Positions 25,174 to 34,704 of a stretch of DNA of 64,000 nt are shown here, piece after piece. Within the stretch, counting starts at the first letter, position 1. The number at the start of each line of letters is the position of its first letter. Where the stretch lies: contig NZ_FZOJ01000027.1 in the NCBI RefSeq assembly GCF_900188145.1, positions 1-64,000 on the forward strand. Reading direction: 5' to 3'. The translations under genes and the position numbers were made by a program. Below the pieces are notes generated by a model that saw only the letters and a list, made by a program, of their open reading frames with translations, was not told the DNA's origin and did not search any database. The DNA is from Anaerovirgula multivorans. GTDB lineage: Bacteria > Bacillota > Clostridia > Peptostreptococcales > Natronincolaceae.

Positions 25174-25660
25174 CACTCCCAATTAAATTCTTTAAAATAT
25201 TCAAGCTTTTGTATAATCGTGACTTAACAGTATTTAAATTGGTTTTTGTGATTATTGAAATTTCTTCCAGCTTCATATCTTCAAAAAATCGTAATATTAT
25301 TACTGTTCGAAGCTTAGGTTCTAATTGCTGGATGGCATTATAAATACTGATTTCTTCCGCAATGTCTTTATCTTCATATAAAAGATTATTAGGTACGGTT
25401 TCATCAAGTACAATATTTTTCCTCTTACGTATCCAATTAATACTTTCGTTAACTAGAATACGATAAACCCATGTTTTTAAATAAGCGAGATTTTTAAGTG
25501 TACGAGCATTTGCAATAGCTTTGTAAATAGCTTCTTGAACTATATCTAGAGCATCGTCACTATTTTTGGTATAACTGTATGCCAGTCGATAAAAATCCTG
25601 CTGATGAGATTTAATATATTCCTTGATAACTTCAATTTGCTCTTCTTGTTTGTACAGCAA
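25160..25660 (-). CDS. ECF RNA polymerase sigma factor (SigV-like)
   Basis: A 166-residue ECF sigma factor with region 2 (DFYRLAYSYTKNSDDALDIVQEAIYKA, AYLKTWVYRILVNESINWIRK) and region 4 (LRTVIILRFFEDMKLEEISIITKTNLNTVKSRLYKSL). It starts at TTG 25660, placed 8 nt after AGGAGG. With the rsiV-like gene overlapping its end, this is a sigma/anti-sigma operon for cell-envelope stress, comparable with SigV. No classic GGAAC-type autoregulated promoter was identified. Confidence 0.92.
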   Translation of the reverse strand: MLYKQEEQIEVIKEYIKSHQQDFYRLAYSYTKNSDDALDIVQEAIYKAIANARTLKNLAYLKTWVYRILVNESINWIRKRKNIVLDETVPNNLLYEDKDIAEEISIYNAIQQLEPKLRTVIILRFFEDMKLEEISIITKTNLNTVKSRLYKSLNILKNLIGSDELE

Positions 25661-25845
25661 TATATATTCCTCCTATATTACAAATCATTATGTTCGAACT
25701 TTGTTAAGGAATTCCTTTTTTTTGTGGTTCTACTTATTAGACAAAGAATGGACTTAAAAAGTTGATGAATTTAAAAAATATTTTACTGTTACTTGATTTA
25801 ACGTAGATACAACAGTCTTTACAGAATTCATCAAAATTTTTTATC

Positions 25846-25902
25846 AAAAAAACCGCCGTTACTTATGATAAGATTCACCGTATCATTCTAACTGCGGCTT
25901 TT
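25846..25902 (-). terminator. Intrinsic terminator after the DUF4179 pseudogene
   Basis: The minus strand forms a stem from AAAGCCGC/GCGGTTT with further pairing GTTA/TAAC and ATGATA/TATCAT, followed by a run of seven T residues. It marks the 3' end of the decayed unit ending at 25955. Confidence 0.7.
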
Positions 25903-25954
25903 ATAAATGAAGTTAGGTAATAAGCAATCTCTATAATTGTGCCTACCCCCGCAC

Positions 25955-26945
25955 TTAATTTAACTCAATAACGATATCGTCTAAGAGAAACTCTCTATCT
26001 TCATTTATTTGCATTGGTTCTAATTTCGTCTCATTCCCCTTTTCATCAATGGAAACTCCAATTGTATTGGTAGAATAGTATACTCTCGGTGTAACAATTA
26101 ATCTCGTTGCTTTTTCATCTAGTTTCCCAAAGGTCTTACTCCAATTTATAATCCCTGTTGCGATATGTCCATGCCCCCCCATTGCCTTGCCCTTCGTAAA
26201 CATTACCTAAATCATCCTTCACTACTAATTCGGTGATTACATAGTGCCAATCAGCTCGGTACGCTTCAGGCACTTGTTGAGTATAGTCCATAATAAATGA
26301 CATTGGTGTTTTATTTATCTTATTAATAGTTACACCGAAACCCTCCTTCTCTGTACCCTGATTGATTGCTTTACTACTACGCTTCACGGTCTCTAGTTGG
26401 AATGTAAAAACCCATTCTCCTTTAATCTTTTCTTCCCTATTCGGCGCATCTAGCAGAATCTCTTCAATCTTTAACTTACATTTCACTTGATCTAATTCTC
26501 CTGAAATACTATAGTTTGCCTGTCCGATATAGATTCCTTCTGCTACTTTTTTCACCTGTTCGCTGCCTGCAAGTCCGCCTGTATAATTTACTATACTAAA
26601 AGAAGACCCAAACCAATTATTGGATACTCTCCTAAATCTTTATCGGTATTAATTTCATAAGTATAGGTAATGGTTTTACCATCAAAGATTGCATCCTTAA
26701 ACGTATCTGAATACCGTTACTCTCTTTGCTGATATTAATCTCGTTGGCATTTTCTTTATATAAATCATACACACCAGTGCGCCCATTATCCAAAAACCGG
26801 AATATATCTCCTATTATTGGAATTCCTGCAGCATATGCTGGATTGGTAATCCCTATATAAGCAGTGCTCCCTACTACTAAATCAACTAGAGCTGCTGCAA
26901 TTATTTTCTTACTATTCCAGCCTTTGTTCTTTCTTAGGGAAATTA
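25955..26945 (-). pseudogene. DUF4179 anti-sigma-like surface protein, frameshifted
   Basis: Joined over three frames the minus strand encodes most of a DUF4179/DUF5643 protein: SKKIIAAALVDLVVGS (membrane helix), AYAAGIPIIGDIFRFLDNGRTG, KESNGIQI, then in another frame FDGKTITYTYEIN and GEYPIIGLG, then EQVKKVAEGIYIGQANYSI through VYEGQGNGG, and a third frame IATGIINWSKTFGKLDEKA to the end. The last shift falls exactly in a run of seven G (26175-26181 region); six G would restore the frame. The N-terminal cytoplasmic segment is missing. Such proteins usually accompany ECF sigma factors, as here. Confidence 0.8.
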
Positions 26946-27218
26946 AAAAAAGGTCGATTTTCTATCCCTAAAAGGAAAGTAAGACCAATTATCTAAGCTA
27001 TAATAGCAAGATAGTTTATAGATAAATATATCTTTATGAACTTTCTCTTTTAATTTTCTTTTATCCACTCATATGAGTAAAAGCAACACATCTCTCAAAA
27101 AACGCATTTATGGTACAATCCTAAATAAATCTAGTTATACAATAATATCATAAATTTACTACATTGAAGACACTCCTGCCCAAAATATTAATTAAACAGA
27201 GTTAATATTTGAATAAAA

Positions 27219-27445
27219 GCAGGGTATTGCACTTAAAGTCACTAATGAAATTAAGTTTCAATACCCTAATCGGTACATTAAACTTTTTTCACCCGTAAAT
27301 TTCCATTTGCTTTTCAGTACATAAAACGTATGCTACCACAACCCCTAATTGTAATGTTGATAAGTTAGTTTCTAGATTATTAACCAAAAAGGTTTATTAA
27401 TAAAGTTACATAACGCCTGAGTAGTAGCATGATATATATTTTTAT
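27219..27445 (-). repeat. Degenerate copy of the 210-bp element
   Basis: A hairpin AGGGTATTG...CAATACCCT with TTAA steps (27221-27266) resembles the terminator part of the family, and 27408-27428 (ACGCCTGAGTAGTAGCA on the plus strand) resembles the loop block CGCCGCCTGAGTAGCTGCTAAC. The GATTGGTC arms are not recognisable. Probably an old copy. Confidence 0.4.
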
Positions 27446-27455
27446 ATTATATTTT

Positions 27456-28211
27456 TCAAAAATTATAATAAATTTTTTGTATTTCTTCAGCAATACTATT
27501 CAATCTATTGAAAGTTTGAGGAATGGAGAAACCCACGAGAAACGGAGAAGTTATATATCTCGGAACTATTTTACATATAATCGATTTTTTCCATTGATAG
27601 AAGAATAAGTTAAAGCTACTACACTTAGAGCGATTAAATATATAGTTTACAATATTTTGTATATTATCCGCCATGAAATTGTCATGGCGAGGAGTAGTAA
27701 TAATATTAAATTCGGTTGAACAAGCATTTGGTTTAGTGGAAATATTAAGTAAACATTTTCCTTCTTTATAAATCTCTATTCCGTCAAAAATCTCATCTTT
27801 TAAGTTTATTTTATAATCTATATCTTTTAGCCCAACTATTTGCATATGTGCATGATTGATACTGCCACCAGATAAAGGTCCATGATTTTTATAAAAAACT
27901 ACAGATTTAAAATTTCCGCTTTCCTCCATTTTTAGCCAATGATTTATTCCAAAGGTAATTATTTTCCGCATATGGGGCGTATCGTAGGTAGATATATTTG
28001 CGAAGCAATCGTTAGTTTCAATAAGTACTGTTTGAAAAGTATTAGCTAAAGTAGGAAATTTGTTTTTTATTAATAATATTGAATCTTCTTCATCTAAAAT
28101 ATCTGAAAGTTTTTCGCGATTGCAAAATGGACATAGGTATTCACTATCTTGATAACTAATCTTTTCTTTCCCAATGTCGGAAAGAAAATAAAGATGCCTA
28201 TTAACTGTCAT
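27456..28211 (-). CDS. GalT/HIT-like DUF4931 protein
   Basis: A 251-residue protein of the galactose-1-phosphate uridylyltransferase-like fold. It has a zinc-type CPFC at residues 27-30, KNKFPTLANTFQTVLIET, and the HIT-like active-site string GGSINHAHMQIVG near residue 120 (H-A-H). This matches DUF4931 proteins, small GalT relatives of unknown substrate, presumably nucleotidyl transferases or hydrolases. It is a single gene. The ribosome site is GGTGTAAAA, weak. Confidence 0.78.
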   Translation of the reverse strand: MTVNRHLYFLSDIGKEKISYQDSEYLCPFCNREKLSDILDEEDSILLIKNKFPTLANTFQTVLIETNDCFANISTYDTPHMRKIITFGINHWLKMEESGNFKSVVFYKNHGPLSGGSINHAHMQIVGLKDIDYKINLKDEIFDGIEIYKEGKCLLNISTKPNACSTEFNIITTPRHDNFMADNIQNIVNYIFNRSKCSSFNLFFYQWKKSIICKIVPRYITSPFLVGFSIPQTFNRLNSIAEEIQKIYYNF

Positions 28212-28671
28212 TTTTACACCTACTAACTAAATTATTTTCTTTATATCATTTCATATTGTGTTAAGCGTTTAACAAAAACATTACTGGAGGAAAATCCATT
28301 AGTTAAAGCAATTATACCTTATAAAACAGTAAAAATAAAATTTTCTGTATTTCCCTTTTAAGCATTTCTTTGTCAGTCTTGTTAAATTTAAAAATATAAG
28401 ACTTCGTGTAGGCCGCAGCCCAATGCGACCGTGGTCGCCCTTCAGGGTTATTACTCTCGCCTCCGCCATAGACATTAGCCGGTTATGTGGATCATTGTGA
28501 GTCTGTCAAAAATCATAGGGATTTCCCATTCTCTCGCAGTCTTGGGCGCGGCGCTTACCGTGGGTAAGCAGGTTATATGCCATACCATATCATCCTCCGG
28601 CTGATTATGAGCCAACTGCCCTTGGTCTTGGCATGGTAAAGCTTGTTTCGGTGTTCTTTGTTGTTTACTAT
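28212..28671. other. Intergenic region with a G+C-rich foreign-looking block
   Basis: From about 28400 to 28640 the base composition rises to around half G+C, unlike the A+T-rich surroundings. Short open pieces exist on the minus strand (MPRPRAVGS, MAYNLLTHGKRRAQDCE, NRLMSMAEARVITLKGDHGR) but stops break them and I do not recognise the protein. It is probably the remains of a horizontally acquired element. Nothing else was found here. Confidence 0.4.
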
Positions 28672-29472
28672 TTAAAGAAAGAAGACCGGTTCCTTTCGTT
28701 CTTTATATAGTTTATTTAGTCGTATTGCAGCGTCTTTGACCAGACCGTTTTTCATTGTTCGGGCGTTTTGTGGACAGTTCTTGATGCAGGCACAACACGT
28801 GATGCATTTTTCCATATCAATCAAATTATTATTTTCTGAATCGATAGCACCAACAGGACAGCCTTCAGCACAAATTCCGCATTGCGTACACTCGTTACTA
28901 ATTGCTATAAAATCAACATTCCATAGCTCCGCAACTCCTCCATAGGGATAGTTGCCAGGTATATTTATATCAGAAATGTGATCCACCGATGAAACAGATA
29001 GTAGTTTTTCGTTTATTTTACGACCAAATAATTCTGCGTGATTTAAGTCACTTGTATCAGGACGGCCTTCGGCTGTTGGCGTTTCGGAACTAGAAAAAGA
29101 GTGTTCTCCAATATATGCTGCACCGGCAATCGGTTTACATCCACATTTTATCAGAATATCTTTAAGCTCAAGTAGTGCATCGTCATACACACGATTACCA
29201 TAAACGACGATACATACTGCAAGTGTATTTCGAGCTTTAATCACATGCAGCCATTCATTTAAAAGCGCAGGCACTCTTCCCATATAAACTGGCACTGCAA
29301 CAACAAGTAATTCATTTTCCGATGTTTGTAATGGTTGCGTTCTTGCATCTGGTCTGGTAATATCAATTAACTCCACAGTACTTTGATTAATTCCACGCGC
29401 AACACCTTGAATAATCGCCTTTGTTGTCCCAGTAGGTGAAAAACAAACAAGTTTCAGTGATTGTATTTTCAT
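28672..29472 (-). CDS. EFR1-family flavodoxin-ferredoxin fusion protein
   Basis: The start is ATG 29472 behind CGAGGAGGAAATCTA; 266 residues. The N-terminal half is a flavodoxin fold (LVCFSPTGTTKAII for FMN phosphate, AVPVYMGRVPALLNEWL). The C-terminus holds two 4Fe-4S motifs: CTQCGICAEGCPVGAI (about residue 193) and CITCCACIKNCPQNA. EFR1-type proteins are predicted electron carriers between flavin and iron-sulfur partners in anaerobes. It is divergently arranged with an XRE-type regulator at 29622, which likely controls it. Confidence 0.9.
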   Translation of the reverse strand: MKIQSLKLVCFSPTGTTKAIIQGVARGINQSTVELIDITRPDARTQPLQTSENELLVVAVPVYMGRVPALLNEWLHVIKARNTLAVCIVVYGNRVYDDALLELKDILIKCGCKPIAGAAYIGEHSFSSSETPTAEGRPDTSDLNHAELFGRKINEKLLSVSSVDHISDINIPGNYPYGGVAELWNVDFIAISNECTQCGICAEGCPVGAIDSENNNLIDMEKCITCCACIKNCPQNARTMKNGLVKDAAIRLNKLYKERKEPVFFL

Positions 29473-29621
29473 TAGATTTCCTCCTCGAATCTGTAGTCTT
29501 CTACAGTTAATAAAATATTTTTTGTTTACCTTACAAGTTTTTCTAGAATTATAATAATACAAAGCTTATAATATTAATAGGAGCGAAATTATACTAGTAT
29601 AAATTGTAATAGACAGGACTG

Positions 29622-30464
29622 ATGATAATTTTCACTAATGAGAAACATCGATACAAAGAACTAGCCGATTTTTTAAAAACGCGAAGAGCAAAAATTTTAC
29701 CATCGCAGGTAGGACTTTCATCAGCAATGCGTCGACGTACTCCTGGCTTAAGAAGAGAGGAAGTAGCACAGTTAGCTGGCATTGGTATAACTTGGTATAC
29801 ATGGCTTGAGCAAGGAAGAACTATTCATGTTTCAACTCAAGTAATAGAAAGCCTATCTAAAGTTTTATTGCTTGATAAACAAGAACGTATTCATCTTTAC
29901 CGTTTAGCAAACCAGCCGCTTCCAACAGATATACCGGGATACCAAGGAACAGTAAGTCCAATACTTCAACATGTTCTGGATAGTTTAATATTCTGTCCAT
30001 CTCTAGTCACGGATCAGCGGTGGAACGTCATTGCTTGGAACAAAGCAGCATGCTTAATCTTTGGTGATTTTACTGAAATGAATGTTCTCGAACGAAATAT
30101 AGTTTGGGCGATGTTCACAGATAATAAATATAAACAGTTATTTGTCGACTGGAATCTGCATGCCAAGGATTTACTGGGTAGATTCCGTTCAACATGTGGG
30201 CAATATATTGAAGATTTTTGGCTTACTCAGTTTATTGATGATCTTAAAATGCAAAGCACAGAATTTAATTTATGGTGGCCTTTACATGAAATCCAAAGTA
30301 ATGGTGAAAAATCCAAGCAATTGAACCATCCTATTGCGGGAATATTAGATTTTGAAGTTAGTAATTTTGATGTTTCTGATAATTCTGGCTTAAAATTGAT
30401 TGTACATACCCCTTTATCAGGAACGGATACTGCTACAAAAATGAAATTTTTATTGGATGAGTAA
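29622..30464 (+). CDS. XRE-family regulator with MmyB-like ligand domain
   Basis: A 280-residue regulator. Residues 10-75 form a helix-turn-helix (ELADFLKTRRAKILPSQVGL, RRTPGLRREEVAQLAGIGITWYTWLEQGR), and the remainder is the MLTR_LBD/MmyB-type PAS-like domain (VLDSLIFCPSLVTDQRWNVIAWNKAA). Members often repress a divergent oxidoreductase gene, which fits the EFR1-type gene starting 150 bp away on the other strand. An in-frame ATG at 29622 lacks a strong ribosome site; other starts nearby are possible. Confidence 0.88.
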   Translation: MIIFTNEKHRYKELADFLKTRRAKILPSQVGLSSAMRRRTPGLRREEVAQLAGIGITWYTWLEQGRTIHVSTQVIESLSKVLLLDKQERIHLYRLANQPLPTDIPGYQGTVSPILQHVLDSLIFCPSLVTDQRWNVIAWNKAACLIFGDFTEMNVLERNIVWAMFTDNKYKQLFVDWNLHAKDLLGRFRSTCGQYIEDFWLTQFIDDLKMQSTEFNLWWPLHEIQSNGEKSKQLNHPIAGILDFEVSNFDVSDNSGLKLIVHTPLSGTDTATKMKFLLDE

Positions 30465-30533
30465 AAAGTTTTACTAACTATAGTTTTGCACTTTTTAAAT
30501 AATTACCAGAAATTGACGTAATAATTTGCAAAA

Positions 30534-30743
30534 TAACAGAGTACTGTCTCTTAGAATCACTAAGAGACAGTACCCTGTTTTTATTTTATTCAAAGTCTTT
30601 CAAAGCTTTGGTACATAATGTTTTCAGAGCTTAGACCATATCCTTTATAGCCTTATTTTGATTGACCCTTGTTGGTAATCGCCGCCTGAGCTGCTGCTAA
30701 CAAAATAGACCAATCACCCTTTTTTACTATTATGGAACACTTT
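30534..30743 (-). repeat. 210-bp dispersed element, copy 4
   Basis: Minus-strand order: AAAGTGTTCCATAATAG box, GATTGGTC...GGTCAATC hairpin (outer arm slightly altered) with loop GCAGCAGCTCAGGCGGCGAT, variable middle, terminator hairpin GGGTACTGTCTCTTAG/CTAAGAGACAGTACTC. It separates the plus-strand regulator gene from the toxin-antitoxin pair, in the same orientation as all other copies. Confidence 0.88.
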
Positions 30744-30752
30744 ATACGTATA

Positions 30753-31091
30753 CTACTCATTCCTTGATAAAATGTTGATAACACCGTTTATTATTTCCTG
30801 TGTTTTAGAATCTTTTAAGGCTGCTACTTTATAAAGTATAATACTTCTATCTGCCGTAAAAAGTTTATTGATTCTCACATTACTCTCTTTCATCAAGTTT
30901 CCAGTCTCAAAGTCATCATCTAATATTTCAATTGCATACTCATCCTTCAGCATTTTGCTGGTAATTTGACATAGAATCAAATCATCTCCATGTAAATCAG
31001 CTAAAACAAAGGCAGGTCTTTTTTTACTTTGACTCAAATCAGAAAATGGAAATGGTATTACTACTATATCTCCTTTTATAAATCTTTCCAT
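30753..31091 (-). CDS. MazF/PemK-family toxin
   Basis: A 112-residue protein with PemK-fold landmarks: GDIVVIPFPFSDLSQSKKRPAFVL (the typical G-D-I-x-x-x-x-F-P-F-S-D-x-x-x-x-K-x-R-P), and CQITSK near residue 57. The family cleaves RNA endonucleolytically. It overlaps the antitoxin gene by 16 bp, the normal order antitoxin-toxin. Copy 4 of the 210-bp element ends 10 bp after it. Confidence 0.88.
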   Translation of the reverse strand: MERFIKGDIVVIPFPFSDLSQSKKRPAFVLADLHGDDLILCQITSKMLKDEYAIEILDDDFETGNLMKESNVRINKLFTADRSIILYKVAALKDSKTQEIINGVINILSRNE

Positions 31092-31285
31092 GCCTCATCC
31101 TCCTCAGGTTTCAGCCAATCCTTTGCAAGACTCTTTTCACTTGCTAATGTAATTTCATCTATTTTTATAGGTTCATCATTTATTTTATATTTATATTTTA
31201 CATAGCTTATATAGTCTGCGACTTCCTTTAATACCTTTGGAGGCAATGTATCAATTTCCTTTATAATAAAGTCAATTTCCTTCAT
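31076..31285 (-). CDS. DUF2281-like antitoxin
   Basis: The start is ATG 31285 following GAGAGGAGTGCTGAAT; 69 residues. EIDTLPPKVLKEVADYISYVKYK is the usual N-terminal helix pair of DUF2281-type antitoxins, and the acidic C-terminus with ASEKSLAKDWLKPEEDEAWKDL would bind the toxin. The gene directly precedes and overlaps the MazF-like toxin. Confidence 0.82.
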   Translation of the reverse strand: MKEIDFIIKEIDTLPPKVLKEVADYISYVKYKYKINDEPIKIDEITLASEKSLAKDWLKPEEDEAWKDL

Positions 31286-31594
31286 ATTCAGCACTCCTCT
31301 CTTGTTTTTATTATACCATAGATTTTATTTTTCTACCAAAAAACCACCGTTGAAACGATCAGGTTATCTAGTTACTAATAGGGAGCAGTCGAAGTCCTTC
31401 TCATCTTCTGCACATTAAAAAGAAAACGCAAAGTAGTCATTAATCAACTTCCTTCGCAATTTAAGAATATTGTTCATTAGCTTATATGAATAACTAGTCT
31501 GTTTTCAGTATCTCTTTTCCATTAACACGCAAACATAGCATGCTTCAGAGTATCCCAGCACGTCGAGCATTTACCTTTTCTTTGTAGTAGCAGC

Positions 31595-31948
31595 CTATAA
31601 ATCCAAATTCTCTCTTATCATCCTCTCGTGTCCCCAATTGTAAATAGATTCCAATGCAGGCACAAGTTGTAGACAGTTATCAGTTAATGAATATTCTACT
31701 CGAGGCGGAATCTGGTTAAATTCCACTCTACTCACAAGACCGCTTTCTTCTAAACTTTGTAGTGACCTTGTAAGCATAATATTCGTAATACCGACTAAAT
31801 TTCTTTTTAGTTCATTATAACGCATAGTTTTGTTTTGATATAATTTCCATATTATTGGTAGCCTCCATTTTCCACCAATGATATCCATAGCATATATCAT
31901 TACACAATTTCGCCGATTAATAACTTCTTGTTCTTTATTCTCTGACAT
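31595..31948 (-). CDS. HxlR-family transcriptional regulator
   Basis: Starting at ATG 31948 behind TATAAAGGAGATTTTT the protein has 117 residues and is a typical HxlR winged helix: RNCVMIYAMDIIGGKWRLPI, MRYNELKRNLVGITNIMLTRSLQSLE and the wing VPPRVEYSLT-like segment. The same frame is open upstream into a truncated DUF2812 gene, so a 256-residue fusion is possible on paper. The strong ribosome site shows that the short protein is the real regulator. HxlR proteins often sense quinones or electrophiles; the target gene is not apparent here. Confidence 0.87.
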   Translation of the reverse strand: MSENKEQEVINRRNCVMIYAMDIIGGKWRLPIIWKLYQNKTMRYNELKRNLVGITNIMLTRSLQSLEESGLVSRVEFNQIPPRVEYSLTDNCLQLVPALESIYNWGHERMIRENLDL

Positions 31949-32365
31949 AAAAATCTCCTTTATAGGGCACAAAAATGTGCGTACCTCACCTCTCCACAAA
32001 GTAGTCTCAACATTTTTCTGCTCAAGGGCTTCATCAGTCTGAATAGGAACCGGATCCTCATCCTCTTCAGCATAAAAGAACTGCAAATAATCCCGGGATG
32101 TTATAAAGTTCCACCCGGACTCTTGGCATAAACTTCTATACTCCTCTGCTTCTTTAGTATTCTCTGGGGCAAGGGGTCCTCCACCTTTAAATACATCCAC
32201 ATAGAATTTTAATTTTTTAGGCTCTATTGCTCTAAATTTGGCTGTCATTCTCCCAACCTTTTCTAGCATCCAACCCTTCTCAGCCATTTCCTCTAGATAA
32301 GCTTCTATGGCTTTATAGTCTAGAGAAAAGAATCCCCAAAATACTCTTTTAGTCTTATTTTTCAC
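31949..32365 (-). pseudogene. DUF2812 protein, truncated and fused in frame to hxlR
   Basis: Residues 1-125 (VFWGFFSLDYKAIEAYLEEM, AEKGWMLEKVGRMTAKFRAI, GWNFITSRDYLQFFYAE) match the N-terminal domain of DUF2812 proteins, which normally continue with two membrane helices and follow a PadR-type regulator gene. The homology ends at TLWRGE and the frame runs straight into the leader and coding sequence of the HxlR gene with no stop. A deletion has removed the membrane part. The product may still be made as a fusion from the ATG at 32365. Confidence 0.72.
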
Positions 32366-32478
32366 TAAATCACCTCCATAGTAACTATACCGATACTAGA
32401 TATATCCATTATCAACATAGTATGTTTTACTTATTTATTTGTCAATAAATTATTGTATAGATTTTTCTAAAGGTATGT

Positions 32479-32552
32479 AGCTTCGAATTCATTCGAAGCT
32501 CTCATTGTATAAAGAAAATCACTAACTTAGCTAGTGGTTTTCTTTATACAAT
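32479..32552. terminator. Two perfect hairpins downstream of the flavoprotein gene
   Basis: AGCTTCGAAT/ATTCGAAGCT (32479-32500) is followed by a long stem with ATTGTATAAAGAAAA arms at 32504-32552 (about 21 bp, one mismatch, 7-nt loop). They lie between the flavocytochrome gene and the DUF2812 gene. A T run is weak, so these may be bidirectional transcription barriers or processing sites. Confidence 0.5.
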
Positions 32553-32643
32553 ATAACCGTCCCTTAAACTAAGGAAGGATTTGACACAACATCTTTTTAT
32601 ACTCCTTTAAGTTAATCAGCGATGAGAAGAATTGAATTTTTAT

Positions 32644-34704
32644 TTATTTTCCAGTTGCTGCATTTATTCCTGCGATACGTCCGAAAACAAATATGTCAGT
32701 AATAGCATTTCCACCTAATCTGTTACCGGCATGGATTCCACCTGTAACTTCTCCAGCTGCCCATAGACCAGGGATAACATTGCCATCTTTATTTATAACA
32801 CGAGCTTCAGTATCAATAACTACACCACCCATTGTATGATGTAGTGAAGCTTTTCTTGGACTTATAACAATTCCAACATCATCATTCGCATCTATATAAT
32901 CAAGATTAATAGCTCCGGCTATAACATCCTTGCCAAAGTCATCATCTCTTTGAGCTGCTACATAGCTGTTATATTTTTCGATTGTAGCACGTAATTGTTC
33001 TTCACTAAATCCAGGAGCAACACCTGCTGCAGGAGTCTTTGTAGCCTCTGCTAGTTCAGCAAGAGTTTTACCATACCATACATGACCACCTTCAACCATA
33101 CCTGCAACACGTGGATTATAGTCGGTTCCTTTTAAAAGTTCTTCAGGCTTTCCAACATCTCCTCTGCCCGCATAGATGATATAGAAAATACCATTTTCAA
33201 GAGCCAGTGAAGCTTTAGCAAGAACATCACGTTCTGCATATTCATTTACGAAACGCTTACCGTTACTATCAATCCAAAGCTGCTCTGCCGCATCAGCCCA
33301 GATACCATCAGTCATAGTTCCCTTAACCGGAGATGAAGAAGGCATCATCTGAGCAACTTCCATACCAGTTATATCAGCACCGATTTCTTGTGCCATTATA
33401 ATTCCATCACCCTTGTTTGTACCCATATTGGTTGATAATGTTCTATCTGAAAGATCATCACCCCAATATTTGTCATAGCTCTTAACCATAGCCGCATTTG
33501 CGCTATAACCACCTGTAGCAAGAACAACACCCTTGGTTGTATTTATGGTAATTTGTGTTCCATCTATCTGCTCAGCTTTTGCACCTACTACCCTTCCCGA
33601 TGCATCTACCAATAGCTCTGTACCTCTGGTTTCTGTATATATCTCAACACCATTTTCTCTTGCAACTTTTTCAAGCTGAGGGATACGTTCAGCACCTGAC
33701 ATGAAGCTGTGGGTTCTTGGCCACATCGCCCCAAGAACTGTACCTGTTCCAGGATGTCCACCGTATTGAGCATCAGCGCCATAAGATGCCTCAAGACCAA
33801 CTTCACCCATCCATGCAAAGGCATCAAGCGCATCAGCAGCAAACTTTCTTGCCAGTTCAATTCTTGGAGCAATCCAATCTCCATCTGCTAATTCACGAAG
33901 TCCACCTGTGTAAACATGCCACATATGTAATGCTACAGAGTCAAAACCAGGCATATCAACTCCTGCCTCTTTTCCACGGTTTTCTGCAAAAAACTCATTG
34001 ATATCCTCTTTAAGCTCTGTCAACACTTCTTCCCACTCAGGATAGATATCAAATTTCAACTTTGGATCAGCAGGGTCAAGGGCAAGATATCCATCCAATG
34101 CATCCTTTTGAGATTTGGACAGTATCATTTTGCTATTCTGTGCCTCTGGATCCACAGCGTTATATGCTGCACCTGCCATCATTGTATTTCCACCTAATAC
34201 AGAGCCTTTTTCAATAAGGATAACCTTAGCTCCTTCTTCAGCAGCATTAATTGCCGCTGCCAAGCCAGCTCCTCCTCCTCCCATTACAAGAACATCTGTA
34301 TCCCATGTTTGAGGATCTTTAGGTGTAGCAACTACTTTATTTGCCTTTAGGGCATCAATATCTAAGCCAGCAGCTTCAGCAGCTTTTGTTATAGCATTAA
34401 TGATAGCATAGCTTGATATCGTTGCTCCTGTTACAATATCTACAGATAAGCTTTGATTTTCGATTACCTGCGTCGGTATACGTTCAACTGCTACTGCTAC
34501 AACCGTTTCAGTCTCAGGATTCTCTACGAACTCAATGTCTGTAATTTTGCTGTCTTCAACAGTGATACTTACGGTTATGGGTCCTTGCATACCCGCTGCT
34601 GTACCTTCAAAGGTACCATTAATAAGTGTAACGGTTTCCTGAGTACATCCAACAAGTGTTGCTATCATACAAATACATAATAGCATAGTAATAATTTTCT
34701 TCAT
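32644..34704 (-). CDS. FMN/FAD fumarate-reductase-type flavoprotein (lipoprotein)
   Basis: A 686-residue secreted flavoprotein. The N-terminus is a lipoprotein signal (MKKIITMLLCICMIATLVGC). Residues about 30-110 form an FMN-binding domain with VDIVTGATISS, in which Thr/Ser is the covalent FMN site. Residues 135-680 are a fumarate reductase/succinate dehydrogenase FAD domain (DVLVMGGGGAGLAAAINAA, GGNTMMAGAAYNA, GGVVIDTEARV, and HAGNRLGGNAITDIFVFGRIAG at the end). The same architecture is found in urocanate, fumarate and methacrylate reductases that use organic acids as electron acceptors; the substrate cannot be told. A divergent two-component system lies just upstream, suggesting substrate-induced expression. 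Confidence 0.9.
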   Translation of the reverse strand: MKKIITMLLCICMIATLVGCTQETVTLINGTFEGTAAGMQGPITVSITVEDSKITDIEFVENPETETVVAVAVERIPTQVIENQSLSVDIVTGATISSYAIINAITKAAEAAGLDIDALKANKVVATPKDPQTWDTDVLVMGGGGAGLAAAINAAEEGAKVILIEKGSVLGGNTMMAGAAYNAVDPEAQNSKMILSKSQKDALDGYLALDPADPKLKFDIYPEWEEVLTELKEDINEFFAENRGKEAGVDMPGFDSVALHMWHVYTGGLRELADGDWIAPRIELARKFAADALDAFAWMGEVGLEASYGADAQYGGHPGTGTVLGAMWPRTHSFMSGAERIPQLEKVARENGVEIYTETRGTELLVDASGRVVGAKAEQIDGTQITINTTKGVVLATGGYSANAAMVKSYDKYWGDDLSDRTLSTNMGTNKGDGIIMAQEIGADITGMEVAQMMPSSSPVKGTMTDGIWADAAEQLWIDSNGKRFVNEYAERDVLAKASLALENGIFYIIYAGRGDVGKPEELLKGTDYNPRVAGMVEGGHVWYGKTLAELAEATKTPAAGVAPGFSEEQLRATIEKYNSYVAAQRDDDFGKDVIAGAINLDYIDANDDVGIVISPRKASLHHTMGGVVIDTEARVINKDGNVIPGLWAAGEVTGGIHAGNRLGGNAITDIFVFGRIAGINAATGK

